A DNA stretch of 64,000 bases, from the NCBI GenBank assembly GCA_015680685.1, contig MNCI01005957.1:21876-85875 (forward strand), read 5' to 3'. Within the stretch, counting starts at the first letter, position 1. The number at the start of each line of letters is the position of its first letter. Both the position numbers and the translations under genes were made by a program. Origin of the DNA: Gnetum montanum (taxonomy: Eukaryota; Streptophyta; Gnetopsida; Gnetales; Gnetaceae). Positions 34,583-47,313 of the stretch are shown here, piece after piece. The notes under the pieces are model-generated. The model was not told the DNA's origin. It worked only from the letters and a program-made list of their open reading frames with translations, and searched no databases.

Positions 34583-36273
34583 GACACACCCATTGACCAG
34601 TGTTGACCCAACAAAAGAAAGCCCAAAAAACCAATTAAAAATGTCAAATTGGGATGGTTGAAGAGCATGAGAGACTGGGAATGCAACTGAGGACAAGAGG
34701 AAGGTAAATTAGGCTAGAAAAAGTGTCAAAGGTAGGAGAACGTGTGAAAAAGAACTCCGTGGAGAAGAAGTCAAGCGTGGGTATCATGAAAACAATCAAC
34801 CACGAAATCAAAAGGATGGGAGGCTTAACAAACGAAACCAAGAATATGCAAGTGGGTCCTCCCCATAGCAGGCGGTAGCCTTAGTAGCCCTTGCATATCC
34901 TCAACGCTGGAGTCTGTGGGCCCTGGGGTCAAGAAATGGTGATCGCAAGTTAATACTCCCATCTAGGTGAACCTGCCAAGGCATGAGAAGTTCATGGAAA
35001 TCACAACAAACTTTCAAAAGATAAGATGGACAATGAGGTGAGTTATGAAGAGAAATGGATGAAGAGAGAGACGATAGAATTGGAATTCTGATCATCGGTC
35101 ACATGAAATCCTATGTGAAGCTGTGGTTAAGTGACCCGGTAGGACCTTTCCTAAGTTCAGACGCAAAACCAACCATATACAATGACATCGTAGAAACATG
35201 CGAAGCCTTGTCCATCCTCCAAGTATACAAGAATGTTCCCACAGAGAACCACCACTCCAACAAGCGTGAGAGAAAGTAAATGAAACGAGACTAAGTTAGA
35301 GGGGATGGAGTGAGTCCCATAACTAGTTTTGGTGGCCCATGAGAGGTGGTCTAAGGGGTGTGCTTTAAATTCCCACATAGTTATGATATTATTTTTTTCA
35401 TTTTCTTGTTATTCCATGGGAACCACACCATGCAAAGACCCATGCTTGGTTGCATGCATTCAACCAAGGGGTGTGCTTTGAATCCTCATGTTGTTTTTTT
35501 TTTTTTCTTTTTTTGCGATGAGGACCACACCATGCAAGGTCAAATTGCCTAGGAATTTCCTTGTAGAGAAGAACGTGGAGTGGTAAGAAATCTGTAAGGA
35601 CACACCAACAACCCAGGGGACAAAAGAGGATGATGAATGTTGCATTCCCCTTGAAGTCACCCCCAATTCAAACCATTGGATCATCCCCGAGTCTGGGAAC
35701 TACACAAGTCACACATTAATTAAAATTTTTTTAAGTGAAGGGTTTGCATGTTTCTAATGGAAGGAAAACCATGGAGTAGGTGAATGGGTGGATGATGTGG
35801 ACTCACTACCAATTTTATGAGATGAAAATGGACATAAATCCAAGGACAACAATGCAAGGGCGAGAGCGAGATAAACTAGGTGGACTATTTCATGCGACCC
35901 ATTGCAACGAAAATCATCTGCGCCAGACACCTGATGACAATAAGATGGCTTATTAGCAACCAATTAAAAATTAAACATACACATATGCATAAATAATCAA
36001 CAAAGAAATGGAAAAGTAATTAAAGAAAGGAAAAGTTAGTAAGAATTGGCAAATGTATGAATGATGTTGAAAAATAAAAAGGTGTAAAACAAAAAATTTC
36101 AAAAACAATGGGGAGCTTGGTAGAATGGATTAGCATGAGGGACAGTCTCCCCCATGATTGGGTGAAAAGGAGGAGACGCGAAAAATGAAACGAGGCTATC
36201 TCGGTGATGATGAGACGGTAGCACTAGTTAGGTGGAATTCACGAAAAGGTTTTAATTGTTGTCGATTGACCAA
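34583..36273 (-). other. E5 spacer between integrase and ORF2 promoter
   Basis: About 1.7 kb, non-coding, with short unsupported ORFs. It matches the E1, E2, E4 and E8 spacers in places, including the block around 34850-34920 (GTGGGTCCTCCCCATAGCAGG) and the CACACCATGCAAAG block, which is present twice within E5 (35426 and 35528). Confidence 0.6.
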
Positions 36274-37480
36274 CTACGTTCTAGTGGGGTCCTTAGGTTT
36301 GTGTATAAGCAAGGCCCCAAATGGAAAGGTTTCGGAAACAATGTAAGGTCCCTCCCATAGTGTTTGAAACTTGGTCGGTTGTGGTACATGTGTGGGGTTC
36401 CAATAAAGCACCTTATCTCCACATCTAAAGGTTACCTTCTGAATCCTAAAGATCATGATTTTTTTTATTGTAGGCCTTGTGGATCTCATTTGAAGATAGG
36501 GCCACCAATCGAATTTCATCTAGCACACTTAGGTTGATAAGTTGTTCGCATTGTGCTAGTGGTAGGTCAAGACCTGAGTCACTGGCTATGGATAGTGTCC
36601 AGAGTTCTACCTAGATTGGAAGTTTCTATAGCTTACCGTACACTAACTCATAGGGAGAGTAACCTATAGGAAGTTTCCAAGTGGAGGGATAGGCCCATAG
36701 GGCATCATTAAGTTTGGTGCTCTAGTCCCCCCTATATTTTTTGATGGTTTGAGTGAGGATTCTAGTGATCTCCCTATTAGTGACTTCGGCCTACCCATTG
36801 GCTTAGGGGCGATAAGGCATTGTAAATTTATGAGTAACCCCCAAGTGTTGCATGAGTTTACGAAAGGTGATGCCTGTGAAATATGTTCCATTTTCTGAGA
36901 TGAGTGCATGTGGCATTCCAAACCTATTGATGATTTGCGGTTGGAAAAATCATGTGGCGGTGTTGGAGGAACAATCGACGATGGCTACTACCTCCACCCA
37001 CTTTGTGCAGTAGTCCATAGTGATGATGATATACGCCTTCCCGTTGAACAGGGGTGTGATGGGACCCATGAAGTCGATGCCCCAGATGTCGAAGGGCTCC
37101 AGTGGTTGGAACCACTATTGAGGTTCCTCCAATCATGCAGTCATCCCACCATCTCTCTGGCATCGTTCATAGGTGCAGGCTAACCATTCTATGTCCCTAA
37201 AAATCGTAGGCTAGTAATATCCTGCAAGCAGGATCTTAATGGCCGTGCATCATCCAACATAGTGGCCCCCACAAGGGTCCTCATGAGCATCTTGGAGGAC
37301 GTGCAAGGTATCATCATCAAGGACACACCATCGAACGAGGCCATCTGCGCACACCTTATAAAGGTGGCCATTGATTTCCATGAAGCGCTTGGCCTTAGTT
37401 ATTTCTACTGATGGTTCCACTCCTTTGGCAATTCCTAAGTTGTGAGATAGGTGAGGATGTGGTTGAACCAAGGTGATTCC
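36274..37480 (-). pseudogene. E5 integrase
   Basis: The minus strand from 37471 reads HEDPCGGHYVG and CERCQRDGG-like text (zinc-binding part), then WGIDFMGPITPLFNGKAYII with the first catalytic Asp, ISENGTYFTGITF where the second Asp has become Asn, and EVTNREI near the catalytic Glu. The tail reads LNDALWAYPSTWKLPIGYSP and YELVYGK, then WNPTHVPQPTKFQTLWEGPY (36274-36519), a GPY/F-like end. It would join the DNA copy to the chromosome. Several stops and one frameshift inactivate it. Confidence 0.83.
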
Positions 37481-37599
37481 TTGGGCACCTACGGATTGAC
37501 CGCTCCCACGAAGAGAAGTTCATCAGGAAATTGGTTAGAAAGGGACTCCTCCTTTGCTGTGTCATCCCATCATAATCGAGACAAGTGGTTAGCAACCAC

Positions 37600-39196
37600 A
37601 TTCTCGGTTCCCTTCTGATCTACCATAGTGAGGTCAAATTCTTGTAGAATCACCAGCCACCGTATGATACGAGGGCTCACTGTTGGCTTGTTCATCAGGA
37701 ACCAGATAGCACTGTGGTTGGTATGCATAAACACCTTGTACCTGAGCACATAGTGTCAAAATTTTTCCAAGGTAAATACCACCACCATCAACTCCTTTTC
37801 GGTGGTGGTGTATTTAAGCTGAGCACCCACAATGCTACGGCTTGCACAGTGAATATAGTATGGGCATTTTTTATCATCCCACTGTGTAAGCACAGCTCCC
37901 AATGCATAATTAGATGCAATCGTCATGATATGGAAGGGCCTGGACCAATCAAGTGCCCGTAGAACTGGATTCTCTATGAGTTTCTATTTAAGTGTTTGGA
38001 ATGTAGATTCACATTCCCTAGTCCAGACGAACAAAGCATCTTTCTTCGTGAGTTCCACCAACAGTTTGGTGATCTTTGAGAAATTTTTGATGAAGCACCG
38101 GTAGTAACCAGTGTGGCCAAGGAATGATCAAATATCTTTTACAGTGCTTGGTTACCTAGAAATTCCTTGGATAACCATGATTTTATCAGGATCCATGCAA
38201 ATCCCTGTCTATGAAACATGGTGCCCCAGCACAATGCCCTCTTGGACCATTAAGTGGCTTTTCTACTAGTTGAGCCATAAGTTAGTGTCCACACATCTTT
38301 TCAGAACTTGCTCAAGGCGGTCCAAGCCTTGATCAAACGTGGCCCCATAGGTAGAGAAGTCATCCATGAAGACTTCTACCTCATTGCCAATTTGCTACTA
38401 GAATATGCTGAGGACAAGGTGTTGGAAAGTGGCAAGCACATTACACAGGCCAAAGGGCATACTTTTGTATGCAAAAGTCCCCCAGGGACTTGTGAAGGTT
38501 GTCTTAGCCTGCTTCTCTAGCACAATTTGGATTTGGTTATAGCCACTATAACCATCCAAAAANCTTCTCTAGCACAATTTGGATTTGGTTATAGCCACTA
38601 TAACCATCCAAAAAGCTATAATAACGATGCCCCACAATGGTATCCAACACTTGGTCCACAAATGGGAGTGGGAAGTGATCTTTGAAGGTAGCCATGTTGA
38701 GCAATTGGAAATCTATACAAACCCTTCATTTACCACCTTTCTTTGGCACAATAACGAGTGGACTAACCCATTCTCTATTGGCAATAGAGTAGATGAATCC
38801 CACTTTTAGCAACTACTTGATTTCATCTTTGACAACCTGCTTCAATTTGGGGTTCAATTGCCTTTGTGGTTGTCTTCGTGGCTTCATGGAGGGGTCAATA
38901 TAAATTCGATGTTGGCAAACCCTAGAATCAACTCCTGTTAATTCAGGATACGACCATGCAAAAGCAGCATCCCATTTATTCACCACCTTCAGCAATTTCT
39001 TCTTCTGTTCAAGAGCAAGGGTGGCATTAATAATCACAAGTTTCCCATTTTGCAAAAATGCATATTCTAGGTGGGCTAGTAAGGTTTTGAGTTCCAAGGG
39101 CTCTTGTTTGAAACTTTCAGGGATTTGCAACTTTCCCCAATCATCATGGTCATCCATAGTGGATACTTTTTGATGAACCTCTTCCAAATGGTCCAT
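37600..39196 (-). pseudogene. E5 reverse transcriptase and RNase H
   Basis: 39196-38813 gives the pre-RT part: YAFLQNGKLVIINATLALEQ and CQHRIYIDPSMKPRRQPQRQ. RT follows with EWVSPLVIVPKK, YSFLDGYSGYNQIQI-like and MPFGLCN-like text, and an intact FMDDF catalytic motif at about 38357-38374. RNase H (38030-37600) reads FHIMTIASNYALGAVLTQ, where the usual catalytic Asp of MTDAS is Ile, then ELMVVVFTLEKF and NHSAIWFLMNKP. There is one RNase H only, unlike E6. An overlap of about 51 bp is duplicated around the N at 38563, and several stops occur. Confidence 0.85.
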
Positions 39197-39385
39197 GCTT
39201 TCTATGTAGGCTCATACAAGCTCCTTAGATGGTTCCATGCATAGAGTGCTGCTAGCAGGATCAGTGGTCAGCCATTGAGTGCCTTCTTGATTTGTTGCTA
39301 CTACATACAAGCATTATTGGACTTGCAAGTCCTTGGTACACCGACCGCATGCTTGAATAGATGTTTGCTTAGCGAACCACAACTA

Positions 39386-39826
39386 CTACACACAGTTGCA
39401 CCCAGAGTCACTATATGCGATGCATGGAATGTGCTTCTTCTCAATCTTCCCAAAAGGAATTTCCTTTAAAATTTCGAGGGAAAGATCTCGAAGTCCTAGT
39501 CTTGCATCCACCATGCTCAACCAAGCTCTTCCCATTATGATTGGTAAGTTCCCCTTGCAATTTTCAACGTGGATGACAAGGAAATCAGTAGGATAAGACC
39601 ACCCACAAATGATGGTCATAATGTCCTCCACCAATTCCAAGGGAACAGTGATGGATTGGTCTGCCAGTTCAAGCCGAATGTTGTTCTTCTTTAACGAGGG
39701 TAGGTTCCAATTCTTGTACATGTCATGTGAAATCAAATTGACTCCTGACCCCGAATCCATAAGGGCCTTACATGGCTCATTTCCTGCCACCTGAAGATAG
39801 ATGAGGGGACTCCTCGGATCAGTCAA
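39386..39826 (-). pseudogene. E5 protease
   Basis: It reads PLIYLQVAGNEPCKALMDSG then SGVNLISHDMYKNWNLPSL; DSG is the catalytic motif of a retropepsin. Then LELADQSITVPLELVEDI, DFLVIHVENCKGNLPIIMGR and AWLSMVDARLGL. The 147-residue stretch is itself open. The protease would cut the Gag-Pol polyprotein. It lies between gag and RT, in another frame from gag because of a shift. Confidence 0.85.
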
Positions 39827-40395
39827 TTTTTGGTGAAGATGGCCTGCCTTTATCTAGTCAGTCACTACGTGTGTGAGCATGACCATTTGTATGTTGAAGG
39901 GTCTTTGGTTTAAAGGCTACTTGAAGGGTGGAACAGTGGAGGCAATTTGAGGTTCAGAGGCACTAGCCACAAGTGTGTATGAGGGTGTGCTTAAGTTATT
40001 GGGCCAGAAGAAGGGACATTTCCATAGCTTAGATTCCGATCCACTCGGCTAAGGAGCCAGTTGTAGGTTGACAGCCCTTGTAGCGTTGCGTTGCTATGGT
40101 TGTGGTGGGATTTCCCCCCACATAGGTGGACCAAGTGGTAATTGAGTGGGGTGCTATTGAGTAGGGACGACAAGAGAAGGTGATGGAGGATAGTAAAGAT
40201 GTGGGCTTTCCCCCTGGGTGATGGAGATTGTGGTCGAAAATATTTCGGGGGGTGGTAGTAATTCTAAAAGGTTGTGTGACTAGAAGAGTTCAGTGGAGAG
40301 ACTAATTGCTGAACGTAATACCCATAGGGATCTGGTTGTCGGTAAGGGTATTGCTACCTTAGAGGTGGCATTCCCCACGCTTGTGGGTGCTGCCA

Positions 40396-42372
40396 CTACT
40401 GAAAGTGTTCATAAGTTTGCAGTGGCATTCCATTGGGATAATAGCCTTGATGTTGGTGAAACTGCCTAGAATTGCCTTGTGGGTAAGGCAACCTTCGAGG
40501 TGTTTGCCTCTTTGCCAAACGAGGGTTCAATGCATACACCCCAAAATCTTGTAGGTGTGACACCACAGGACAACACCCCTTAGGATTTTTGTATTGGCAT
40601 ATGTCACATTCATCATCCTCCTCTGTGTCAGAGTTTGCAACCTGTTCAACTACAGCAACTTTGCCCTTACCCTTATGGTGGGCACATTCAGCTTCCTTCT
40701 TCCTACGCCGATCATGATCATTACCTTGCTCTCTAGACTCCTCTGCAATATTCAAAACACTTTGAAATTTTTCGTCCAAAGAGTCCCACATCTTGTCAAC
40801 CTTTGCCAATATTTCAGAGTCAAATTTTTGTAGGGGCAAGGTTTTTTGGTTCACCACTACATCCAGTGGTGATTCCTCCTCCTCTTTACAAAATCTGACC
40901 TTCCTTTTTCTAATGGAGGGATCTCGATTAAACTCCTCTACACTCTCCTTCTTTCTGAGTTTCCCCTCTTCTTTAGCCACTTGCTCAATGAGGCGCTGCA
41001 GTTGGTGGACCCTTAGTTCTGACAGTCATCCCTGGGCATACACACCAAGGGTCTTCCTAGTTTCAAAGCATAGCCCATCAATGATATGGCAAAGCTGTGC
41101 CCACTGAGAGTAGCCATGACCAGGGCACCAATGTACCAATGAATAATATCTACTCATGGCTGCATCCAAGGGCTCATGATTACCTTGCTTCCAACCTTGG
41201 ATTTGACGTCTTAGGTTCGCCACTCTAGAGTAGGTTTGATACTTATCGTTCAAGATCTCCAGCATCGTACTCTATCTCCTAATTGATTCCAGTTCCAAAG
41301 ACCGGTACCAACTTTCTGCTTCTTTGATGAGTATGCAAGGGAACAACTTAAGCTTTTGCTAATCATTGTCAATGTTTTGCAGGGTGCAAGCATCATGAAA
41401 CGCTTGCAGGTGAGTTTGCGGATCACAATTGTATCTCCCTTCAAATCTGGGGATGTTGTTCATGTCAATGCATTTGATATGGCTATCCTTTAAGTGCCTA
41501 TTGGGTATCTGAACTGCCTCGACAATATGGAACATGCTTCAAGTAGCCAACAATGGCTCATCCGAGTCATAGTCCTACTGAGGACCACGATGTCTATGAC
41601 GATTTCAGCTACCTCTCCTTTCATGACAGTGTGCCTCGCATGACTGGTCACGCACTTCCTCATGTCATTCCCTTCGGTCCTTATGACCATCATCACCTTG
41701 CTCCTTTCTACCACGGTTATGATCAAAGTCTAAACTGGATGAAGGTAGAGGGGAGCGAGAGGATGGAGAAGAAGGAGAGGGATTGCCACCGCCCCGGTGT
41801 TGATCTCCACCTCTGCTCTAATGGTGGCCTCGATCTTCCTGCCCATCTTTGCTTGTGTCGTGACCTTTCCTATGTGATCCTCCATCCTCCTGGGGATCCT
41901 GGTCACTTGATTGCTTGTTCTGGATGTTGAACTGAATGATCTAATGCCCCAGAGGAAGTTCAGCTGGATGGGAATCGTGAAAGATAGGCTGCCCATCATC
42001 TTGCGGCCCTTGCAAGAATAAGGGGTTACTAAACTATTTCCCCTTCATGTATTCATACCATTCTACCCACTGCTGATCTCATACCCATTGGGCCTCAGTG
42101 GGACGATAGTCCTGATAGTTATGGTCCTCCATGATGTACTCCATACCACGGTTCTGAATGCCTAGTCTGGCAAGATTGTGAAACAGTATTCCAGGAGCCA
42201 ATCGATCAGGCGGTAGTATGATGTTGCCTTCCATGTCCTGCCATCATGAATGTTCATCCTAATGTAGGATGAAGGTGAAGTCGGGGACATATTCATCTGG
42301 ATGTGTGTAGACCACCCAACATTCTTGTGGCACTGGTGGGTTGGATTCATCTCGCCTGTGAGAAGAAGACAT
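40396..42372 (-). pseudogene. gag: E5 gag
   Basis: Start ATG at 42372 (MSSSHRRDESNPPVPQ), matching the E8 start MSPSLYRSAS. The frame holds to 40396 with a few stops. The core (41026-41265) reads LRRQIQGWKQGNHEPLDAAM and ETRKTLGVYAQG. 40396-40980 is open and reads KVDKMWDSLDEKFQSVLNIA, then the zinc-binding-like CDICQYKNPKGCCPVVSHL (C-x2-C-x8-C-x4-H), then a Gln/Pro-rich tail. It forms the particle and binds RNA. Confidence 0.85.
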
Positions 42373-42462
42373 GTTGGATATTAGATGATCCACTATCCTG
42401 GGTTCATTCCAATGACGTGAATGATAATTTTGCTAAGGTTAAATGGTGCATGTAAGACTAAC

Positions 42463-42483
42463 AGGCCTCGGCAGGGGTGCCAA
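42463..42483 (-). other. E5 primer-binding site
   Basis: The minus strand reads TTGGCACCCCTGCCGAGG after the LTR end CTCATCA. Thirteen of seventeen positions match the tRNA-Asp complement, with the changes in the middle. Confidence 0.75.
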
Positions 42484-43492
42484 TGATGAGCAGCTAGGTA
42501 CCCCTACGCCCAACCATGCGAATCACGGGCATTCACACAGGACTCAATCAAATTCCGTAGACTGAAAGAATTTTGCATACACCAGACCTTACCCAGAAAA
42601 ACCTTTTGTTAGAATGGTCATTGTCTTCCCAACCTCACTTGTGATGTTTTGATTGTGATGGTTAAGTGAGATTGAGGCAACTAATTTTTATGGCTTTTTC
42701 ACTTTATCTTCTAGCATCTAATTCTTGGAATGGAAAGTAAGGAATGGAATAATGCGTAATCTATAATTATCCTAATCTATATCTTAACTCTTCCTAGCAT
42801 AAGTATTCAATCCCATCTTCCATGCACATCCTAAGCATCCCCTAACCACTACTGGGTTACCAGACGTTAAGCGTCGCTGGGTTGCCAAGTGTTGGGTTTA
42901 CGTTCAACATGGTCGTACTTATGGTTTCTATGAATTGTAAAAGAGTAATAGTGATTAAAATAATAACAATGGAAACTTAAGGAATTATCAAAGCATAGAA
43001 ATATTAAACTATGAAATTCATAGAAATATTAAACTATTAAATGCATCAAATGACAAAGTCCAATTGCTACAAGGAATGCTTGAAAAGCTCGTCTTTATTG
43101 TTNCAAAGTCCAATTGCTACAAGGAATGCTTGAAAAGCTCGTCTTTATTGTTGTTCACGCCAATGGGCTCAGGTACATCAACACTCGAATAAAGAGTCGG
43201 GCACCTTTCTTACACCTACTGTGGGCACTTGGAAAATATTCTAACTCTCACAGAAACAAAATGCAAGAGCTTCGCTACAACTACCAAAAAGGTTCCTAAG
43301 TGTGGCGGGAGCCCACTTATTTATAGGCCAAAACAGGCTCTGCGTAAATGGGGCCACATCGACACATGGAAGGATGCGTCGATGAGGCCACATCGACGCA
43401 GCCGCATATACGAGGCAGCATCAACACAGCCGTGTATACGGGGTCCCGTATACGCGGCCTAGTAAACGCATCGACCGTTCAGTGCTTCATCA
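42484..43492 (-). repeat. E5 5' LTR
   Basis: TGATGAGCAG to CTTCATCA. It is longer than the 3' LTR mainly because a 49 bp overlap is repeated around the N at 43103 and a short TTAAACTAT block is doubled near 43010. The U3 motif array (about 43331-43465) is well preserved. Confidence 0.9.
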
Positions 43493-43586
43493 ATCAATAA
43501 TCCCATACCTATCCACTTTGTAATCAATTGGACTCATTCTCATTTTGTTTAACTCGAGGACGAGTTGTTATTTAATCGTGGGGGTA
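43493..43586 (+). other. E2 3' interior resuming after E5, with polypurine tract
   Basis: ATCAATAATCCCATACC and CTCGAGGACGAGTTGTTATT are the standard 3' interior end of this superfamily. GTGGGGGTA at 43578-43586 abuts the 3' LTR. Confidence 0.8.
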
Positions 43587-44368
43587 TGATGAATTGTGAT
43601 TTGCCAAGTCCCAATATCGGATCCTCAATATCGAGTCCTTGATATCGAGTACATAATATTGCAGCCTAAGCAATGATATCATGATTCCTGTGTGGGCTTA
43701 TAAATACCACACTCAGGCACATAGGACGGGAGGGAGTAAGTTAGTGTTAGAGTAGAGTTTTTTTGTCAATTTCAATTCATTTCAATCCTTTCTCCAATGC
43801 ATGCCTGCAGTGTGATGATTGTAATTGTACGGAACCTTTATTCAAGTGTGATATACTTGGACACACACATGATTAAAAATAAAGATCGAGATTACTCAAT
43901 CATTGTAGCATTCACTTAGTTTTAATTGTTTAATTGTTATTGTTATTTATTGTTTCCCTAATTACCCTTTCTTTACCACCATTTACTATTCCTATTGTTT
44001 AACGTGGAATGAGTACCACTTAATCACGAATATTTAAATGTAACTACTTCGTAACCCAATAGCGTATCAAGTAATATACGCTTGGTAATCCCAAAAGTAG
44101 TACACAAGGTTCAAGATGCACACGATGATTAAGGAAAAGATGTTCATCGCACTTAGGCTAGTTAGATTTTGCTTCACATTGCCTATTAGCTTAAAACAAG
44201 ATTATTTTCCATTGTCTCTAAGAGTAGCACTAATTTAGGATTATATCATACACCTCATTTTGGACTAAACCATATGTGACAAAGCAAAATACTAGTTCAG
44301 ATGGGAAGACAACAAACTACGATCTCGTATTCATATGGTTGAGTGTAGGGGTAACTAGCCACTCATCA
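43587..44368 (+). repeat. E2 3' LTR
   Basis: 782 bp, TGATGAATTG to ACTCATCA. U3 has GATATCGAG-type repeats, then TATAAATA at 43699-43706. Its right half matches 14924-15456. Confidence 0.9.
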
Positions 44369-44634
44369 CCATGCAATAGCATGGGCTCCTATTGTGGTCC
44401 TTAAGCTATTACACCATACAACTAATATATTTTCATATAAATATCAAACAACATATTGGGACAACTCACAAATATACTATCACATGAATGTATTATAAAA
44501 TGATAATCAAAGAAAATTTTAAATGGATTCCAAAAGAATTTTTTGGATGAACCCTACTCCTTGTTAAAGAAAATGATCAATTTATAACAAAAATACACCG
44601 GTAAATGCATTTCGTGTATAATATCTCATAGGTT

Positions 44635-47284
44635 CTACAAAGGTGTAATTCTAAAAAGCCTATAACCACCATCTTGTGCCTGCTTATAAATCTCCAGCAC
44701 GGGCTGACCATACAATACTGACGGAATAACAATGGAATCAGCATAATAGAGCCAATTATGATTACTTGCACCACTAGCACTCATGGCAGCCCACGATGAT
44801 TGTGGATCTAGATTAACTAAATTTTCAGAAATAGGAACATAACTAGAGGCAGCAGGAACACGAGAAGGAGCTAACTGCTGTGGCCAGGATAAGGTATCCC
44901 CCACAAGAGTTTGTGCTTGATGCTGCTGATGAAGAATATCTGCTCCATTATTCCCATGTTGTACTCGAAATGGCTCAAAAAACAGATGTATCTGTGGAGT
45001 ATTTCCACTGGTGAAAGTAGGTTCTAGGTTATTATTCAGAATTTCACAATCTGCAGCTGATTCTGTTGGTCGAGAACTGTTGCAAGATTGCAGAAGAAAG
45101 TTACAAACTGGGAAACAAACAACAATATAAACTGCCATAACAAAATTATGGGAATTAGATTCTTTGGTTAGAATTAGGAAATTTAACGTACGGCCTTGCT
45201 GTTGGTGGTTGCTGAGGCTGGTGATCAATGATATTGTTGGGGTTCTGATTGTTGTCTTGCAGTGCATCCTGTCTTTCTCTTTCTCTTGTTTGTGCAAATA
45301 AACATCTAATACTTAAAATTTCACTATCTGCAGTTGATCCTGTTGGTCGAGTACTGTTGCAAGATTGCAGAAGAAAGTTACAAACCAGGAAACAAACAAC
45401 AATATAAACTGTGATAACAAAATTATGAAAATTAGATTCTTTGGTTAGGGCTAGGAAATTTAACTTACGACTGTGCTGGTGGTGGTTGCTGAGGTTGGTC
45501 ATCAATGATATTGTTGGGGTTCTGATTGTTGTTGAATTCAGTAAAAACTCGCACTGCATCATGTCTTTCTCTTTCTATTGCTTCTGCACATAAATGTCTA
45601 ATATTTAAAATAAAAATAAAAATGGAAAGTGTATGTCCAAAAGTAGGGTGCAAGAATAAATTTACCAGCAGCCTCCTCCTCAGAAGCCAGATATTCTCTG
45701 CAAAGTATTTGAAATTTAAAAGTAATTATGGGCAGAAATTGTGAAGTAAGTTTAATCTATATTAATTTAAACAACTCAATGCAGGGCTGCGTGGCTTTTC
45801 AACTGTCCAAAGCTATTTGCTTGGGAACAATCCTATTTGCTGAAAGAAACTATCAATATATTCAAAAGCTTAGAACATCTCTTGCTTACTATCTCTAGCT
45901 TTTGTTACTAGAGGAGTGGACATATGGTTAAGGTCTAGTAAAGAAATGAGATAAATATAAAGCTAATTAAGAAATAAAAGAAATAAACTGTTTCAACGAT
46001 CTGCATGTATTCTTCAAATTCAAAATGTCTGAGTAAAAATAAAAAGCTTATACTTACACTATATCATCAAATTCATCAAATTCTTCATCCTGAAGAAAAA
46101 AAACAAAACCTCTAAAATTAGATCTTGAGGATAAGCAAAACCTCGTTTTATAGTGGGTGGGCATAATATGGGCAAACATGAATGAGGCAAACCAACAATT
46201 TAATCATAATTTTAAGTACCCAAAAAGCAAATTGAACAAATTTACCATATATATATATATATATAAGCGGAACACTCGCTGCGTTAAGATGAAACAATAG
46301 AACATACCTCAGAATATTCATTGGGAACCTTTGGCACATACCATTCACTAATTTCTACATTTCTACAGATGGGGCATTCCATCTTCCCTTTAACAGTAAA
46401 TGCATGTCCTACACAGCCTGCACCCACAAAGTAAAAAGAGGGAAAAATTCACAAGATCTTAAACTATATAGCGATATACAAATCTCACCGACTGATAATT
46501 AAATCATTCAACAAATAACTAAAGACTAAAGCATTCAACAAATCACGGAGAATGAAGATAGATATTCTTTTAAAGTATTCCAATTTGTTAGACGGCTGCA
46601 TCAATATCGCTTTTCATAATAATAATAATAATTGTGCGTTTACATCTTTAAACTTCACAGTAGGAAAACCAATTTCAATCCATTTCACCTAACAGCAAAA
46701 TTTGTGATCAAACTCTATACAGACTCCACCTTCAATGAGTCCAAGGTTGCACAAACTTGCCGGGAGTCCAATTTTCATTGGCTTGTCAGCATTATAATTA
46801 TTATTTTAAAATTTTCTAACTATTATTTCTAAAATGTCATTGAATTGAGACATAGTTTGCTGACGGTGCAATGTTTCATCCCATTTTGATAACCATGATG
46901 GAAACAGATGGAAGTGATCAGCGTCACAAGGGCTCTAGCATAATTGGTATGTAGCGGGAATTGGTTTTCTCTACTTTTAAATTTGGAATTAGTGATGCCT
47001 AAATAGCACCAGGAAAAGTAAAATTTGCAGGGTTTAATGAAGAACTGAAGATCAATGGCAAAATATCCAAACAAACCCATAAACATCGAAAAACACTTAC
47101 ACAAATGGAACTTGTGATTGCAATCGAGAATTGCCAATCCTTTACTAATAACATATAAGTCTTCGTGGCATATTGAACATATAGGAATATCCCTGCCTGA
47201 TGTCCATGACATTGTCAGATGCGTGTCTACGGGAGAATTCGTCGACGTCGTCTCCTGATTATTATCAGGAGTAACAGTAGCCAT
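44635..47284 (-). CDS. RFI2-like RING-H2 protein, probable E3 ubiquitin ligase (7 exons)
   Basis: The CDS on the minus strand joins 47284-47101, 46417-46308, 46089-46058, 45697-45666, 45583-45469, 45284-45192 and 45007-44635, about 312 residues, stop at 44635. An in-frame ATG six bases upstream (47290) is also possible. Exons 1-5 join in frame at GT/AG sites. The RING is CSIC (residues 36-39), CNHKFHL, then CVGHAFTVKGKMECPICRNV, giving C3-H2-C3 order; the HAFTVKGKMECPICRNVE stretch closely resembles Arabidopsis RFI2. An acidic exon (DEEFDEFDDI) and Gln/Pro/Asn-rich low-complexity exons follow. RING proteins pass ubiquitin from E2 to substrates. Exons 5 and 6 are tandem copies and the exon 6 and 7 acceptors are uncertain. 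It is the only host gene here that looks intact. Confidence 0.72.
45044..45605 (-). repeat. Tandem duplication of an exon and intron in the RING gene
   Basis: 45051-45312 and 45328-45605 are side-by-side copies: CTGATTCTGTTGGTCGAG and CTGATCCTGTTGGTCGAG starts, then matching intron and exon with NNQNPNNIID and QPQQPP. The left copy lost TTCAGTAAAAACTCG, and its acceptor CAG became CAC. Confidence 0.85.
46247..46265. repeat. AT microsatellite in intron 2
   Basis: An uninterrupted AT dinucleotide run in the intron downstream of the second RING exon. Confidence 0.85.
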
Positions 47285-47313
47285 TTGCATTAAATTAAGC
47301 CAAGGAAGCTTCG

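Larger units (their letters stand above)
30080..43492 (-). mobile_element. E5: complete gag-pol-ORF2 Athila-like element
   Basis: 13.4 kb on the minus strand. LTRs are 30080-30985 and 42484-43492, with a primer site at the right and a polypurine tract at the left. GTCAA (30075-30079) and ATCAA (43493-43497) are a 5 bp target duplication with one change. Order: gag, protease, RT, RNase H, integrase, about 1.3 kb spacer, internal promoter-like array, intron, ORF2. It has the Athila features of tRNA-Asp priming, a single RNase H and an extra ORF after integrase. All frames carry some stops. Single-N joins with duplicated overlaps lie at 38563 and 43103. Confidence 0.9.
14924..44368 (+). mobile_element. 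E2: gag + ORF2 Athila-like element, host to E6 and E5
   Basis: The 5' LTR end (14924-15456) and 3' LTR (43587-44368) are close copies. Between them, in plus orientation, are a primer site, gag, a spacer, ORF2 and a polypurine tract. Removing the two nested elements (E6 18980-26476, E5 30080-43492) and their target duplications leaves about 8.5 kb. The spacer rejoins cleanly across E6 and the 3' interior rejoins across E5. No pol is present: gag passes directly into the post-integrase spacer, as in E1. The left 330 bp of the 5' LTR is missing at the N at 14923, so the outer target duplication cannot be tested. Confidence 0.85.

Noticed and set aside
36908-37183. Open frame on the plus strand within the E5 integrase
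   Set aside because: It is antisense to integrase sequence; the minus strand carries the recognisable motifs.
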